Notes: generated by a model from the sequence alone, not told the origin. DNA of 64,000 bases from Aureimonas glaciei (GCF_014643375.1 NZ_BMJJ01000009.1:205530-269529); one strand, 5' to 3'; shown: positions 54,143 through 61,906, counted from the first letter of the stretch. Numbers and translations: made by a program.

Positions 54143-54543
54143 GAGATGTCCCCCACATGCCGGCCCATCTTCAGCCGCTTCTTAGGGTAGCGGCGGATGG
54201 ACTGTAGGGCACTGGTGTGGTCGCGATTGCCGACGAGTGTGCCTAGGAGCGGCAGGCTGGCACCCGTGCGGCGGCGCATCCAATAGATCGCCGCGTCCCG
54301 CACCAGACAGACACGATCGCTCTTCGGCCTGCCAACGATGTCGCTGAACGAAACGCCGTAGACCCCGGCGAAGCGCCGCAGGATCTTGCGGCAGCGCTCT
54401 TCCATGGCCTGCGAGTTCGTGAGGAGCCGGCGGGGCTTGCTCATGGCCCCGTGCTTGCTTTCAAAGCGAAGCGCACGGAGCATGCGGTCGGCGAGCGCAT
54501 TGGCTTCCGCCACGTAGGTGGATGGTGCCTGATGAACGCCCAT
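54139..54543 (-). CDS. DnaA C-terminal-domain-like DNA-binding protein
   Basis: 134 residues. After a helical start, ILRRFAGVYGVSFSDIVGRP, VCLVRDAAIYWMRRRTGASL and the signature NRDHTSALQSIRRY match domain IV of DnaA, which reads DnaA boxes. The ATPase domain is missing. It could mark the phage origin or compete with host DnaA. Confidence 0.88.
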   Translation of the reverse strand: MGVHQAPSTYVAEANALADRMLRALRFESKHGAMSKPRRLLTNSQAMEERCRKILRRFAGVYGVSFSDIVGRPKSDRVCLVRDAAIYWMRRRTGASLPLLGTLVGNRDHTSALQSIRRYPKKRLKMGRHVGDIS

Positions 54544-55016
54544 CAGAATGGGATCTCGTCATCGAGGTCACGCCCGACCACATTGGCGCCTGCACCGGTG
54601 GACGAGGTATAGCCGCCGCCCCTCTGACGCTCCGGCTCAGCCTGTCGCTCCTGCCGATCGCCGGGGGGGCTGCCGAGCATCGTCAGGGTGCCGCCGAAGC
54701 GCTGAAGCACGATCTCGGTGGTGTATTTCTTCTGCCCGCCCTGGTCCTCCCAGGAGCGCGTCTGGAGTTGACCTTCGATGTAGACCGTCGAGCCCTTGCG
54801 CAGGTACTGCTCAGCCACCTTGCAGATGTTCTCGTCGAAAATCACTACGTTGTGCCACTGTGTGTTTTCCTTGCGCTCGCCAGAGGACTTGTCGCGCCAG
54901 CTCTCGGACGTGGCGAGGCGCATGTTGACGACGGCGCTGCCATTGTTCAGCCGGCGCGTTTCAGGATCGGCTCCGAGATTGCCGACGAGGATGACTTTGT
55001 TGACTGAACCGGCCAT
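54543..55016 (-). CDS. ssb: Single-stranded DNA-binding protein
   Basis: 157 residues: OB fold with [58 protein letters not shown], a Gly/Gln/Arg linker, and the acidic tip DDEIPF that binds partner proteins. Part of the phage replication module. Confidence 0.96.
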   Translation of the reverse strand: MAGSVNKVILVGNLGADPETRRLNNGSAVVNMRLATSESWRDKSSGERKENTQWHNVVIFDENICKVAEQYLRKGSTVYIEGQLQTRSWEDQGGQKKYTTEIVLQRFGGTLTMLGSPPGDRQERQAEPERQRGGGYTSSTGAGANVVGRDLDDEIPF

Positions 55017-55264
55017 CAGTGAGAGCCCCCATAGTATCCGCCCAGGATCTGGGCCGTGATAAAATCGTGTTTCTCGTCGTCGGCACTGCCTATCGGGCTC
55101 TTGCCGATCAGCGCCTCGATCTCGTCAGCTTGTGATGCCGGTTGAAGTTGATAAACGCGATCGTTCGGAACACGGTCGTCAATGACGTAGACAGTGACGC
55201 CCTCGCCCGACTGGTAGATCCGGAACTCGCCGTCTTCGTCGAAATGGATTGCGACCTTCATCAT
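55016..55264 (-). CDS. Early phage protein of unknown function
   Basis: 82 residues, ATG 55264 in ATGA overlap. Beta-rich first half ([38 protein letters not shown]), acidic helix next. Not recognised. Confidence 0.6.
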   Translation of the reverse strand: MMKVAIHFDEDGEFRIYQSGEGVTVYVIDDRVPNDRVYQLQPASQADEIEALIGKSPIGSADDEKHDFITAQILGGYYGGSH

Positions 55265-55674
55265 TGCATGCTCCTATGGATGCCCATCCGCTTCAGTGCC
55301 GCGGCGGCGAACTCTCTCTGCTCAGGCGTCAGCGGGACCTCGGGGGACTTCTCCTCCTCCTTGAACCGGCCTCGCTCCATCCCCTTGCGCTGGCTGTTTG
55401 TGAGAAGGCCGGTGGGGGCCGCGAAGCGCTGCTGATAGCGTTGCTCGCGCGCGGCGGCCTCTTTGGCCTTGTCGCCCTCCTTGCGAGCCCAGAGACGCCA
55501 TGTGGCTGCCCAGTCCATCTTGGTGGCGTCCTTGCCGGATTTGGCCGACCAGAAGTCGCGGAAGTCCTCCAGCATGCGGTCCACGTTGGCGACGCCTTGG
55601 TCGCGGGCGTACTGCATCAGGGCCGGGGATGGGGCGAAGTCTTCGGGGATGCGGGTAGCGGTGGCGCGGCTCAT
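55261..55674 (-). CDS. Replisome-organiser-like helical protein
   Basis: 137 residues from ATG 55674 (GGAGG upstream). PEDFAPSPALMQYARDQGV, MLEDFRDFWSAKSGKDATKM and DWAATWRLWARKEGD match the DnaT/DUF-type tail of phage replication proteins, in which this unit often follows DUF1376. Probably helps load a helicase. Confidence 0.72.
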   Translation of the reverse strand: MSRATATRIPEDFAPSPALMQYARDQGVANVDRMLEDFRDFWSAKSGKDATKMDWAATWRLWARKEGDKAKEAAAREQRYQQRFAAPTGLLTNSQRKGMERGRFKEEEKSPEVPLTPEQREFAAAALKRMGIHRSMQ

Positions 55675-55910
55675 TGTGCTGCCTCCGCTTTGTCCAAGGC
55701 GGCCCGTCCCTTGGCCGTCAGCCGAATCTGATAGCATTCTGGTTCTGCATCTTCTGCCAACTCGATATGGCCGGCGCGTGCGGCAGCGCGAAGATCAGTG
55801 AGCTTGTACATCGGGTCCCAATCGTCTCTCTGGAACCACCTCTCTTCCGGCGGCGGGTTCTCAAAAACCAACCCCTGGAGAATGTCCCTGCGGGCCGCGT
55901 TAATCTTCAT
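55671..55910 (-). CDS. Winged-helix-like small protein
   Basis: 79 residues: INAARRDILQGLVFENPPPE, KLTDLRAAARAGHIELAED, YQIRLTAKGRAALDKAEA. The ending looks like a winged-helix wing and last helix. Overlaps the genes on both sides by ATGA. Confidence 0.6.
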   Translation of the reverse strand: MKINAARRDILQGLVFENPPPEERWFQRDDWDPMYKLTDLRAAARAGHIELAEDAEPECYQIRLTAKGRAALDKAEAAQ

Positions 55911-56185
55911 GACGCACCCCCGAAATCCAGCGACACCTGCATCCCGACGTCGGCCATGTAGAGGTTGAGCTTCGCGGCTTCCTCGGCGAACTTCTCCGGG
56001 TCCTTGCGGATCTTCAGGAGCTTGCGGAAGATCGGCCCCTCGAAGCCGGACGACGTCACTTCCGCAATCAGTTCCTTCTGATCGTCGGCGATCGTCTGCT
56101 TCTCGGCTTCTAGGTGTTCGTACCGCTCCAGAAGCGCCAGCAATTGCCCATTGGTGCCGCCCACGTTGTTGATGCCTTCAATCAT
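55907..56185 (-). CDS. Phage-encoded GapR-like protein (DUF2312)
   Basis: 92 residues from ATG 56185. LLALLERYEHLEAEKQTIAD, ELIAEVTSSGFEGPIFRKLL and KLNLYMADVGMQVSLDF follow the GapR pattern of the host gene at 2078 (coiled helix, G-containing turn, basic helix, LYM end) with clear divergence. It may bind overtwisted phage DNA during replication or replace host GapR. Confidence 0.85.
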   Translation of the reverse strand: MIEGINNVGGTNGQLLALLERYEHLEAEKQTIADDQKELIAEVTSSGFEGPIFRKLLKIRKDPEKFAEEAAKLNLYMADVGMQVSLDFGGAS

Positions 56186-56492
56186 GGGAATACCTCTTGA
56201 CCGAGGCGCGGGCCGTCGCTTCACGTTCTGCCGTTTCGGGACGAAGGGGAGCCGTCTGATGGATTGGGCGAGCGTTCATCCACTTGGCGAAACTGAACTC
56301 GTCCGCCCAGTCTGGCTCTCTTATCCAGTACCAGACGGCCTCGCGGTCGGCGTGCATCTTAGAGACCAGCGCCTCAAGAGCTTCAACTCGCTCTCTCATC
56401 GCGTCGCGCTCCCTAATCGCGCCTACGGCATCGTCCGCCCAATAAGCGTCCTCGGCTTCGCTCCCGCCATGTGCCATTGTCTCTTCAGCCAT
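56178..56492 (-). CDS. Early phage protein of unknown function
   Basis: 104 residues behind AGGAGG. Helical: AIRERDAMRERVEALEALVS, then WYWIREPDWADEFSFAKWM and a basic tail. Overlaps the GapR-like start by 8 nt. Confidence 0.62.
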   Translation of the reverse strand: MAEETMAHGGSEAEDAYWADDAVGAIRERDAMRERVEALEALVSKMHADREAVWYWIREPDWADEFSFAKWMNARPIHQTAPLRPETAEREATARASVKRYSHD

Positions 56493-56503
56493 CTTGCTTC
56501 CTC

Positions 56504-56911
56504 CTACGGGGTTTGACGGTCAGACGCGGTCGGCGCTGTAACGCTGGCCGCGTCGCTGGGAACTTCTCTGCCGACGAGGCGCCAGCGCTTCAGCGCCTCC
56601 CGTGCCTCATCGATCGAATGGACCAGAGCCCACGGAACGGCATGGCGCTCGCAGTGGTTTCGGAAGGCGTTCTGGTCAGCGGAGAGGACGCCCTTCGGCC
56701 CCTTCACTTCCATGAAATAGACTAGGCCCATGGGGCGCATGATGATGAGGTCTGGGACGCCGGGGAGAACTCCGAGCCACTTCAGCTTTGCCGCCTCGCG
56801 CTTGTCGCGCCGCCCTCCGTTAGGGGTATGCCAGACCAGGCAGTCGGGATGGCAGAGCCGGATGTACTGGACGATGCCGGCATGGATGGCGTCCTCGCGT
56901 GCCGCGCTCAA
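56504..56911 (-). CDS. VRR-NUC domain nuclease
   Basis: 135 residues from TTG 56911, which overlaps the upstream stop (TTGA). Core: AIHAGIVQYIRLCHPDCLVW, HTPNGGRRDKREAAKLKWLG, LPGVPDLIIM, YFMEVKGPKGVLSADQNAF. The PD...ExK catalytic set (Asp in GVPDLII, Glu and Lys in MEVKG) is complete. Holliday-junction or structure-specific endonuclease of replication/recombination. Confidence 0.9.
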   Translation of the reverse strand: MSAAREDAIHAGIVQYIRLCHPDCLVWHTPNGGRRDKREAAKLKWLGVLPGVPDLIIMRPMGLVYFMEVKGPKGVLSADQNAFRNHCERHAVPWALVHSIDEAREALKRWRLVGREVPSDAASVTAPTASDRQTP

Positions 56912-57054
56912 AGCCGCCGCTCCGGCACAGACATGCTCTCGGCCACGCGCAGCAGGGCGTGCATTTGCACAAGAGCGGCGGAAGGGTCGTTCGCCTTCAT
57001 GCTGGCTGCCGCGGCTTGGGCATGGGAGAGGACGGTGGCTGTTGGGCAGGTCAT
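56908..57054 (-). CDS. Short early phage protein
   Basis: 48 residues, ATG 57054, linked by ATGA to the upstream DUF551 gene and by TTGA to the nuclease gene. Helical (SAALVQMHALLRVAESM). Too short for family assignment, but both overlaps argue that it is translated. Confidence 0.6.
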   Translation of the reverse strand: MTCPTATVLSHAQAAAASMKANDPSAALVQMHALLRVAESMSVPERRL

Positions 57055-57305
57055 GACTGCACCGGAGGGGCCGGGAGCGGCATCCAGTGGGTGAACCCGT
57101 CAAGGAAGGTCGTCTGATTATAGGCGCTATCGACCCAACCCTCTGGCGTGTCGTGCCAGTCACTGTCGCAATAGCGCCCAGCCTCGCCGCACTCATGCTG
57201 TGGGACGCCCCAATAGCAGTTAGCATTGCGGCCAAATTCATCGTGCCACAAATCGACGATGGTCCCGTCCTTCGGAGCCGTCTCGATTGGCTGCCACTTG
57301 CTCAT
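57051..57305 (-). CDS. DUF551 protein
   Basis: 84 residues beginning with the DUF551 hallmark KWQPIETAPKDGTIVDLW and ending FTHWMPLP. DUF551 proteins are frequent in prophages and of unknown role. A longer paralogue follows directly upstream. Confidence 0.85.
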   Translation of the reverse strand: MSKWQPIETAPKDGTIVDLWHDEFGRNANCYWGVPQHECGEAGRYCDSDWHDTPEGWVDSAYNQTTFLDGFTHWMPLPAPPVQS

Positions 57306-57688
57306 GCCGCCTGCCCCTCTCGCTCTGCCCGCTCAATCGTCGTGCTAATCGGTTCGCTCACAAGGGCGGGGATAGGGGTCGCAGGGGCGTCAGGGAGAGG
57401 CATCCATAGGGTTGGCGGCTCTTCCTTGGTGAAACCGCCGTCTGTCGACATCCAGCCGGCAGGGGAGCCGCCATGCATGCAGCACCAGAAAGGATCTTCG
57501 GGCTCGCCATACTCAGGGCAGCGGCACTCGCCACCGCAATCGCCAATGATCGGCGGCTCGGGCTCGCACCAGAACCCGGCCGTCACCCGGCAGGTCGAAA
57601 GGCCCTCGTTGTTCTCGAGATATCGGCCGAAAAGGATGATCTCTGTGCCGTCCTTCGGAGCCGTCTCGATTGGCTGCCACTCGCTCAT
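57302..57688 (-). CDS. DUF551 protein (tandem paralogue)
   Basis: 128 residues from ATG 57688. Same frame of motifs, EWQPIETAPKDGTEIILFG near the start and PPTLWMPLPDAP near the end, with a Cys-rich insert between (DCGGECRCPEYG, FWCCMHGG) that may bind metal. Tandem duplication with insert growth is likely. Confidence 0.85.
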   Translation of the reverse strand: MSEWQPIETAPKDGTEIILFGRYLENNEGLSTCRVTAGFWCEPEPPIIGDCGGECRCPEYGEPEDPFWCCMHGGSPAGWMSTDGGFTKEEPPTLWMPLPDAPATPIPALVSEPISTTIERAEREGQAA

Positions 57689-58056
57689 GCCCGCCACTCC
57701 ACGCCAGCCGACAGCGACACAGGCACCTGCCCCGTCACGAAGCCGTCCACAGTGCTCTGATTGACCTGGACGACCTTCTTGCGAATGATGAAGCCGTCGA
57801 ACTCGACGAAATCCTTCGGGGCCTTCGGCTCCTGCTCGGGAGCCTCCGCAGCCACCTGCCGAACAGACACGCCATCCATGAGTAGATGCTGCCGGACGGT
57901 GCTTGGGTTGAAACCCATCGCATGGGCAATGCCGTCGACCGACAAGCCCTTCTCGCGAAGCTCCGCAGCACGCTTGCTGTCTTCCGCGCTCCAGAATTGG
58001 TTGCCGCTGGGGATGCCGAGAAACCGCCGCCTACGAGCTAAGACGGGAACGGTCAC
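57685..58056 (-). CDS. Helix-turn-helix early protein
   Basis: 123 residues from GTG 58056 (GTGA overlap). FWSAEDSKRAAELREKGLSV and DGIAHAMGFNPSTVRQHLLM form a clear HTH; the C-terminal half is beta-rich. Likely a DNA-binding phage regulator. Confidence 0.7.
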   Translation of the reverse strand: MTVPVLARRRRFLGIPSGNQFWSAEDSKRAAELREKGLSVDGIAHAMGFNPSTVRQHLLMDGVSVRQVAAEAPEQEPKAPKDFVEFDGFIIRKKVVQVNQSTVDGFVTGQVPVSLSAGVEWRA

Positions 58057-58316
58057 GCCAACGCCTTCGCCTGGTCGCACACCTTCACCCGCGACTTGAC
58101 CATCTGGTGAATCTGCGCGTCCTGTTCTGGCGACCAGACCGTCGCATCGGGACGGATGCCAGGGTTGCGAAGCCGGTCACGACGCCGGGCAACGCTGTTC
58201 TTGTGGATGCCGCCGAGGCGCTCTCCAACTTTGGGCAAGGACAATCCTTCGCCGAGATAGCGCTGGAGATCGGCGTCCATCTGATGGGTCCATTTGATCG
58301 GGAGTTTGGCGTTCAT
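58053..58316 (-). CDS. GcrA-like HTH protein
   Basis: 87 residues from ATG 58316. KWTHQMDADLQRYLGEGLSL, KVGERLGGIHKNSVARRRDR resembles the N-terminal HTH of GcrA (WT...L..LW.EGLS...IA..LGG.SRNAV). A second, shorter tryptophan-led repeat (VWSPEQDAQIHQMVKSRVKV) follows. DNA-binding role inferred. Confidence 0.68.
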   Translation of the reverse strand: MNAKLPIKWTHQMDADLQRYLGEGLSLPKVGERLGGIHKNSVARRRDRLRNPGIRPDATVWSPEQDAQIHQMVKSRVKVCDQAKALA

Positions 58317-58317
58317 G

Positions 58318-58434
58318 TCAGATCTCCTCGGCCGGGTATTCGACTGGTTCGTAAGCGGCCATCTCTGGAGCCCAGAGGAACGCCCGGTCAGCGAGAACGC
58401 GACTGCTGGCCAACAGCCGCTTCGCCCGCCACAT
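58318..58434 (-). CDS. Possible 38-residue protein
   Basis: Would start at ATG 58434 inside the neighbouring gene and end one base before the GcrA-like start. Basic, then acidic end (AAYEPVEYPAEEI). No clear ribosome site; kept only because of the tight packing. Confidence 0.35.
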   Translation of the reverse strand: MWRAKRLLASSRVLADRAFLWAPEMAAYEPVEYPAEEI

Positions 58435-58744
58435 GCGAAACCAGTGCGGAAAGCATTGCCTCCATCCGGTCGAGACGCTTGGTGAGTTCCCAATGTTCAT
58501 TCGCCATTTCCTCAAGGTTCTTGTTGGTCTTGGCCTCGCGCTTCATGCGCTCCTCTAGGAGGCGCACTGTCTCGCTTCCGTCGATCCGGCGGGCCGCGCC
58601 GTACCAAAGGTCCCTCGTCCGGCTGTAGGACCAGCGGAGGGAGACGTGAGCGGCGCGGATGCGCTCGCTGACGCTGCCGATGGCTTGAGGCCAAAGGTCC
58701 CTCATCAGCTCGCTGGCACCTGACACAGTCGAGGCATCAGACAT
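58388..58744 (-). CDS. Early phage coiled-coil protein
   Basis: 118 residues from ATG 58744 with GGAGAACTC upstream. LMRDLWPQAIGSVSERIRAA, HVSLRWSYSRTRDLWYGAAR, then a long helix (LEERMKREAKTNKNLEEMAN; RLDRMEAMLSALVSHVA). The RTRDLWYG motif is a short conserved-looking stretch seen in rhizobial phages. Function unknown. Confidence 0.68.
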   Translation of the reverse strand: MSDASTVSGASELMRDLWPQAIGSVSERIRAAHVSLRWSYSRTRDLWYGAARRIDGSETVRLLEERMKREAKTNKNLEEMANEHWELTKRLDRMEAMLSALVSHVAGEAAVGQQSRSR

Positions 58745-58774
58745 TTCGGAGTTCTCCGACAACTTGTTGGACAA
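58745..58774. promoter_or_regulatory. Twin palindromes in an early intergenic region
   Basis: TCGGAG-TT-CTCCGA near 58747 and ACTTGT-TGG-ACAAGT near 58760, both perfect, stand side by side ahead of the minus-strand gene at 58744 and of a possible plus-strand gene at 58806. The first also covers the ribosome site of the former. Confidence 0.45.
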
Positions 58775-58805
58775 GTGACAATCTCCATCCCTTACGGTTA
58801 CGGGT

Positions 58806-59189
58806 ATGGAGAGCACGACGAAACGAACGGCAGATCTCTTTGAAGACCGAGCCCTTGGCGGGGCCGGCACTAGCAACGCGGAGGACTGCAATCCCCCCGT
58901 TGACGATGCGAACGGCTGCAACCGTGGCGCATCCTTGATTGAGTACTGGGAGGGTCGCAGGCTCGCGAATAGGATCGCTGAGCAGCGCCGCCTCAAGAGA
59001 AAGACCGGCGAGGCCATTGGGAGGACTAGCCTCGCCGGCGTTTACCGCGGCCGGGAGGCAACCGCGGATTGGAATGGGGAGTTGGCCAATTGTCACCGTG
59101 GCACCAACTTAACTCGGTCGATCCCCTTGCGGGTCGGATGCCTAGCACGCCCCTCGCACACGGCGAGGCCACTGCATTTGAGGATCTGA
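58806..59189 (+). CDS. Doubtful plus-strand ORF in the early block
   Basis: 127 codons. The first 95 residues have a natural composition (TTKRTADLFEDRALGGAG; EYWEGRRLANRIAEQRRLKR), but the end runs antisense into the gene at 59093. A minus-strand alternative (58737-59096, GTGA overlap) looks like an antisense shadow. Which strand is coding here, if either, is unresolved. Confidence 0.35.
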   Translation: MESTTKRTADLFEDRALGGAGTSNAEDCNPPVDDANGCNRGASLIEYWEGRRLANRIAEQRRLKRKTGEAIGRTSLAGVYRGREATADWNGELANCHRGTNLTRSIPLRVGCLARPSHTARPLHLRI

Positions 59190-59371
59190 AGCGCCTGAGA
59201 AGTGGGCCATCCTGCCGGAATGCGAGCCTTTTGCGCGAGAACCGCGTTAGTTCGCGCCCCTGGCTCCGAAACGCTTTTGATTAGGGCGACAAGGATATGA
59301 TCCGCAGCACTGCTCGGAGGGTTCCCGTTGACGAGCGCTTCCAAATCTGCGGCTGTTTTGGGAGCGTTCAT
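59093..59371 (-). CDS. Early phage protein of unknown function
   Basis: 92 residues in ATGA overlap with its upstream neighbour. DLEALVNGNPPSSAADHILV, VLAQKARIPAGWPTSQALQ, LKCSGLAVCEGRARHPT: probably a winged-helix-like fold. Not recognised. Confidence 0.6.
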   Translation of the reverse strand: MNAPKTAADLEALVNGNPPSSAADHILVALIKSVSEPGARTNAVLAQKARIPAGWPTSQALQILKCSGLAVCEGRARHPTRKGIDRVKLVPR

Positions 59372-59874
59372 GACGCCCCCTTTTGGGCAATGAGAGCGCT
59401 CAGAACGGCCGCAACAATGGAGCTGGCGGCAGTACCGCAGACCAATAGAGCTTCGCCGCTTGATAGGCCGTCCGTCATATCATTCTCGTTCACATCATCC
59501 GGGAATATCGCCGCGCTGAAGATTGGGCCAGGGAGCCCCGCACGAGCCCACAATGGGGACTGTTGCGTGACGTACACCCACCCCGGAAAGAACCTCTCCA
59601 TGAGGCCGACTGCCGCATCGACTGAGCTGGTGAGCGGCGAAACCTTATCGGTCCACTCGACATGAACGCCGCACCAATCGTCGGCGTCCACGTCTTCCAT
59701 CTCGAAATCAAGGTAGCCCTCATCTTTCGACTTACGCAGACCGAAGATCTGACCAAATGGGGCATGCGGGACATGGTTGAGAGCGATGCACAGATCAGCA
59801 TCTATGCGCGGGTCTGCACCCATGGCCTCTTCCACTCTCTCCAGAAGCGAGCGTAGTGTTTCAACGTCGCTCAT
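59368..59874 (-). CDS. Phage ABA-sandwich domain protein
   Basis: 168 residues. The middle part, PRIDADLCIALNHVP, DKVSPLTSSVDAAVGLMERF and FPGWVYVTQQ, matches the phage ABA sandwich family common in early regions of tailed phages. The last 35 residues (GTAASSIVAAVLSALIAQ) look like a hydrophobic helix. Function unknown. Confidence 0.8.
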   Translation of the reverse strand: MSDVETLRSLLERVEEAMGADPRIDADLCIALNHVPHAPFGQIFGLRKSKDEGYLDFEMEDVDADDWCGVHVEWTDKVSPLTSSVDAAVGLMERFFPGWVYVTQQSPLWARAGLPGPIFSAAIFPDDVNENDMTDGLSSGEALLVCGTAASSIVAAVLSALIAQKGAS

Positions 59875-60089
59875 GCCTCAGCCCCCGAATGTTTGATGAT
59901 CTCGGACAATGATTTGCCCATCCACTTGAACGTACGGACCCAGAGGCTGCCGAAGGCGAAAATGCACATGGTCGCGAGGGTGAAGTCAGTTGAGGCAAAA
60001 GCTCCCCAAGCCTTGATCCCGCACCAGCCGGTGAACATCATCGCGAACAAAGCCGCGAACAAATTGAGGAACATCGCTGCAGACTTCAT
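59871..60089 (-). CDS. Small two-helix membrane protein
   Basis: 72 residues with segments MFLNLFAALFAMMFTGWCGI and LATMCIFAFGSLWVRTF. ATGA overlaps on both sides. Early phage membrane proteins can act in superinfection exclusion; not shown here. Confidence 0.62.
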   Translation of the reverse strand: MKSAAMFLNLFAALFAMMFTGWCGIKAWGAFASTDFTLATMCIFAFGSLWVRTFKWMGKSLSEIIKHSGAEA

Positions 60090-60196
60090 GCCCGTCCCTT
60101 CCTGTGGTGATGCCTATTCGCCGCGGCGATCAGCCCGGAGATGCCGATGAACGCGCCTGTGAAGGCTGCGAGGACGTGGCTGAGGATCGCGCTCAT
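60086..60196 (-). CDS. Very short membrane protein
   Basis: 36 residues, ILSHVLAAFTGAFIGISGLI then a His/Arg-rich end (NRHHHRKGRA). Overlaps both neighbours by ATGA, which makes translation likely. Confidence 0.6.
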   Translation of the reverse strand: MSAILSHVLAAFTGAFIGISGLIAAANRHHHRKGRA

Positions 60197-60873
60197 GCGG
60201 CACCCTTGGAGAAAGGCGCGAACGATGGAACAGGGATGCGCTGAGGGCCGCGCTTCGGAGCGTCCGGCACATGCGCGACGTCTTCGGGCGTGAGCGGCCG
60301 AGAGCGCTGCGCCATGGCAGACGGCGAGCGAAATTTTGCGAACTGGTCGGTGCTCTCGCGCTCTGGAATGCGCTGCGCTTCGGCGGCGGCCTTGAGCCTC
60401 GCAATGCCAGCCGCTACGATGGCTCGCGTTTCGTCTGACAGCTTCTGCGGCTGGTCTGGCGACGCGAGCGCCTTGGCGTCGGCCTCAAGCCTTTTTGCCC
60501 GGCCAAGCCTTTCGCGGAATGGGTCGGTCTTCTTGCGAAGCTCAATGCCGAACTCTGCCGAGGATGGGCAAAAGCCCTTGCCGAGACGGCCAATGAGGAA
60601 TGCGGCCACGACTTCACGGACCGCCCAAAGGGGCTCGCCCTCAGACGCCATCCTCATCGCGCCGAGGACCCCGGCATCACCCGCACCGTTCGACATCGGC
60701 AATGTGAAGAGCTGGGCCACGATTGGCTTGGCAATGGTCCACGACGCTGGCTCAAGCTTCGACTGCGCGATGGCCGTCTCCCGAAGGACTAGGGCCGTTT
60801 CGCCGTCAATGCGCGCCGCTGCGACGTGTGAACTCGCCGTCGAATACTCGCTGATCTGCTTGTTCTGGCTCAT
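60193..60873 (-). CDS. Early phage protein, replication region
   Basis: 226 residues. VAQLFTLPMSNGAGDAGVLG, WAVREVVAAFLIGRLGKGFC, PSSAEFGIELRKKTDPFRER, then a disordered basic end. Its start overlaps the DUF1376 gene by 68 nt. It may work with the replication protein; no family recognised. Confidence 0.7.
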   Translation of the reverse strand: MSQNKQISEYSTASSHVAAARIDGETALVLRETAIAQSKLEPASWTIAKPIVAQLFTLPMSNGAGDAGVLGAMRMASEGEPLWAVREVVAAFLIGRLGKGFCPSSAEFGIELRKKTDPFRERLGRAKRLEADAKALASPDQPQKLSDETRAIVAAGIARLKAAAEAQRIPERESTDQFAKFRSPSAMAQRSRPLTPEDVAHVPDAPKRGPQRIPVPSFAPFSKGAA

Positions 60874-61597
60874 CGTCGTTCCTCATCATTGCTTGGTAGA
60901 GGCGTTCGTTCTGGCGAAGGGGTCTGGGAGGCGGCTCTCTGACCGCTGCGCACATCCACGCCACAGGGTCGATCACTCGGTCGGCTTCGGCCTGTCGGAT
61001 CTTGGAGAGGACCATCCGGCAATCGTCCTTGCCGTCCCTCAAGAGCTTCCCGATGACGGACTTCGCTCCTGCTATGGTCTTCCCGGTCTGGCGGACGATG
61101 GAGGCTGTCCCCTCTCGCCAAAGCTCATCTCGAATGTCGATTGGCGACGCCTTGGCGTCAGAGGCGTTAGCCTCTGTTCTTCTTTCTGGGTCTGGCTTCT
61201 GGTTAGCATTGCCCTGGCATTGCTTTGGCATTGCGTCCGCATTGGCCGCACGTTGTTTTTGCTGAGGTTTCTGCCACCGCTTTTCAGCGGCCTGTTTTCC
61301 TACCTGCGATTTTTCCGAACGGTAGACTTGCTCTTTTTCGACGCGGCCATTCCAAAGACCGCCATCGACCCGAAGGATATTGCCGTCCCGAACGAGGCTT
61401 TCCAGAGCCTTCTGAAACTGCGAATTCGACGCCCCGCAGAGGCGGGAAAGCCTGCTGTGTTCCTCGACCAGAGGCTCGCCGCGCTCGTACATCATCGCGA
61501 TCAGGCTGATGTAGACGCCCGTCTCGGCTGCGCTCATGCCCCGCGAACCGGCAAGCCAGTCCGAAGGGAAGAACCGCACCCAGGGCAACGCGCTCAC
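60806..61597 (-). CDS. DUF1376 replication protein
   Basis: 263 residues from GTG 61597 (GTGA overlap with the Cro-like gene). DUF1376 N-terminus: PWVRFFPSDWLAGSRGMSAA, ETGVYISLIAMMYERGEPLV, LSRLCGASNSQFQKALESLV, GNILRVDGGLWNGRVEKEQ. A charged linker and a C-terminal helical unit (IVRQTGKTIAGAKSVIGKLL) follow. Phage replication initiator of the lambda O-like functional class. Confidence 0.88.
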   Translation of the reverse strand: MSALPWVRFFPSDWLAGSRGMSAAETGVYISLIAMMYERGEPLVEEHSRLSRLCGASNSQFQKALESLVRDGNILRVDGGLWNGRVEKEQVYRSEKSQVGKQAAEKRWQKPQQKQRAANADAMPKQCQGNANQKPDPERRTEANASDAKASPIDIRDELWREGTASIVRQTGKTIAGAKSVIGKLLRDGKDDCRMVLSKIRQAEADRVIDPVAWMCAAVREPPPRPLRQNERLYQAMMRNDDEPEQADQRVFDGEFTRRSGAH

Positions 61598-61824
61598 GCA
61601 GCCATCTCGCTGCGCTGGGACGCGAGCCATTCAAAGCTCACGCCTTGGATGTCACGCTTTTTGCATGCGCTCACGACGCGATACCAATGCTCCGGGGCAA
61701 TGCTGCCTCGGCGCCTCATCTGGCGTGCTGCCTCGTATCCGCAGCCGACATCTACCGAGAACTGGGCGATGGTGGGCCACCGGGCGATCAGGTCAGGAAT
61801 GGAAGTGGGCGTACTTTTCTGCAT
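61594..61824 (-). CDS. Cro-like carph-isopro domain protein
   Basis: 76 residues: DLIARWPTIAQFSVDVGCGY, EAARQMRRRGSIAPEHWYRV, GVSFEWLASQ. This is the small HTH found opposite S24 repressors in many rhizobial prophages. It reads leftward as the first gene of the early operon; its start lies only about 7 bases from the -10 box, so the mRNA may be leaderless. Confidence 0.85.
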   Translation of the reverse strand: MQKSTPTSIPDLIARWPTIAQFSVDVGCGYEAARQMRRRGSIAPEHWYRVVSACKKRDIQGVSFEWLASQRSEMAA

Positions 61825-61830
61825 CCACTA

Positions 61831-61860
61831 CACGTACTTTAGGTACGGCATGTTGTGCAA
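61831..61860 (-). promoter_or_regulatory. Leftward early promoter
   Basis: Minus strand TTGCAC, 18-bp spacer, TACGTG. The operator at 61833-61847 lies in spacer and -10, so the repressor would block it directly. Confidence 0.55.
61833..61847. promoter_or_regulatory. Repressor operator O1
   Basis: Perfect inverted repeat CGTAC-TTTAG-GTACG between the divergent Cro-like and repressor genes. Confidence 0.75.
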
Positions 61861-61867
61861 GCGAAAT

Positions 61868-61882
61868 CGTACATCACGCACG
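61868..61882. promoter_or_regulatory. Repressor operator O2
   Basis: CGTAC-ATCAC-GCACG, one mismatch to the consensus, 35 bp from O1 and just upstream of the repressor start; suited for autoregulation. Confidence 0.6.
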
Positions 61883-61906
61883 GAAAGAGTTTTCTAGAAT
61901 GCGCGA

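Noticed and set aside
58737..59096. Minus-strand ORF with GTGA overlap in the early block
   Set aside because: Composition resembles an antisense translation and its end covers the ribosome site and start of the next gene; left unannotated, mentioned under the plus-strand ORF.
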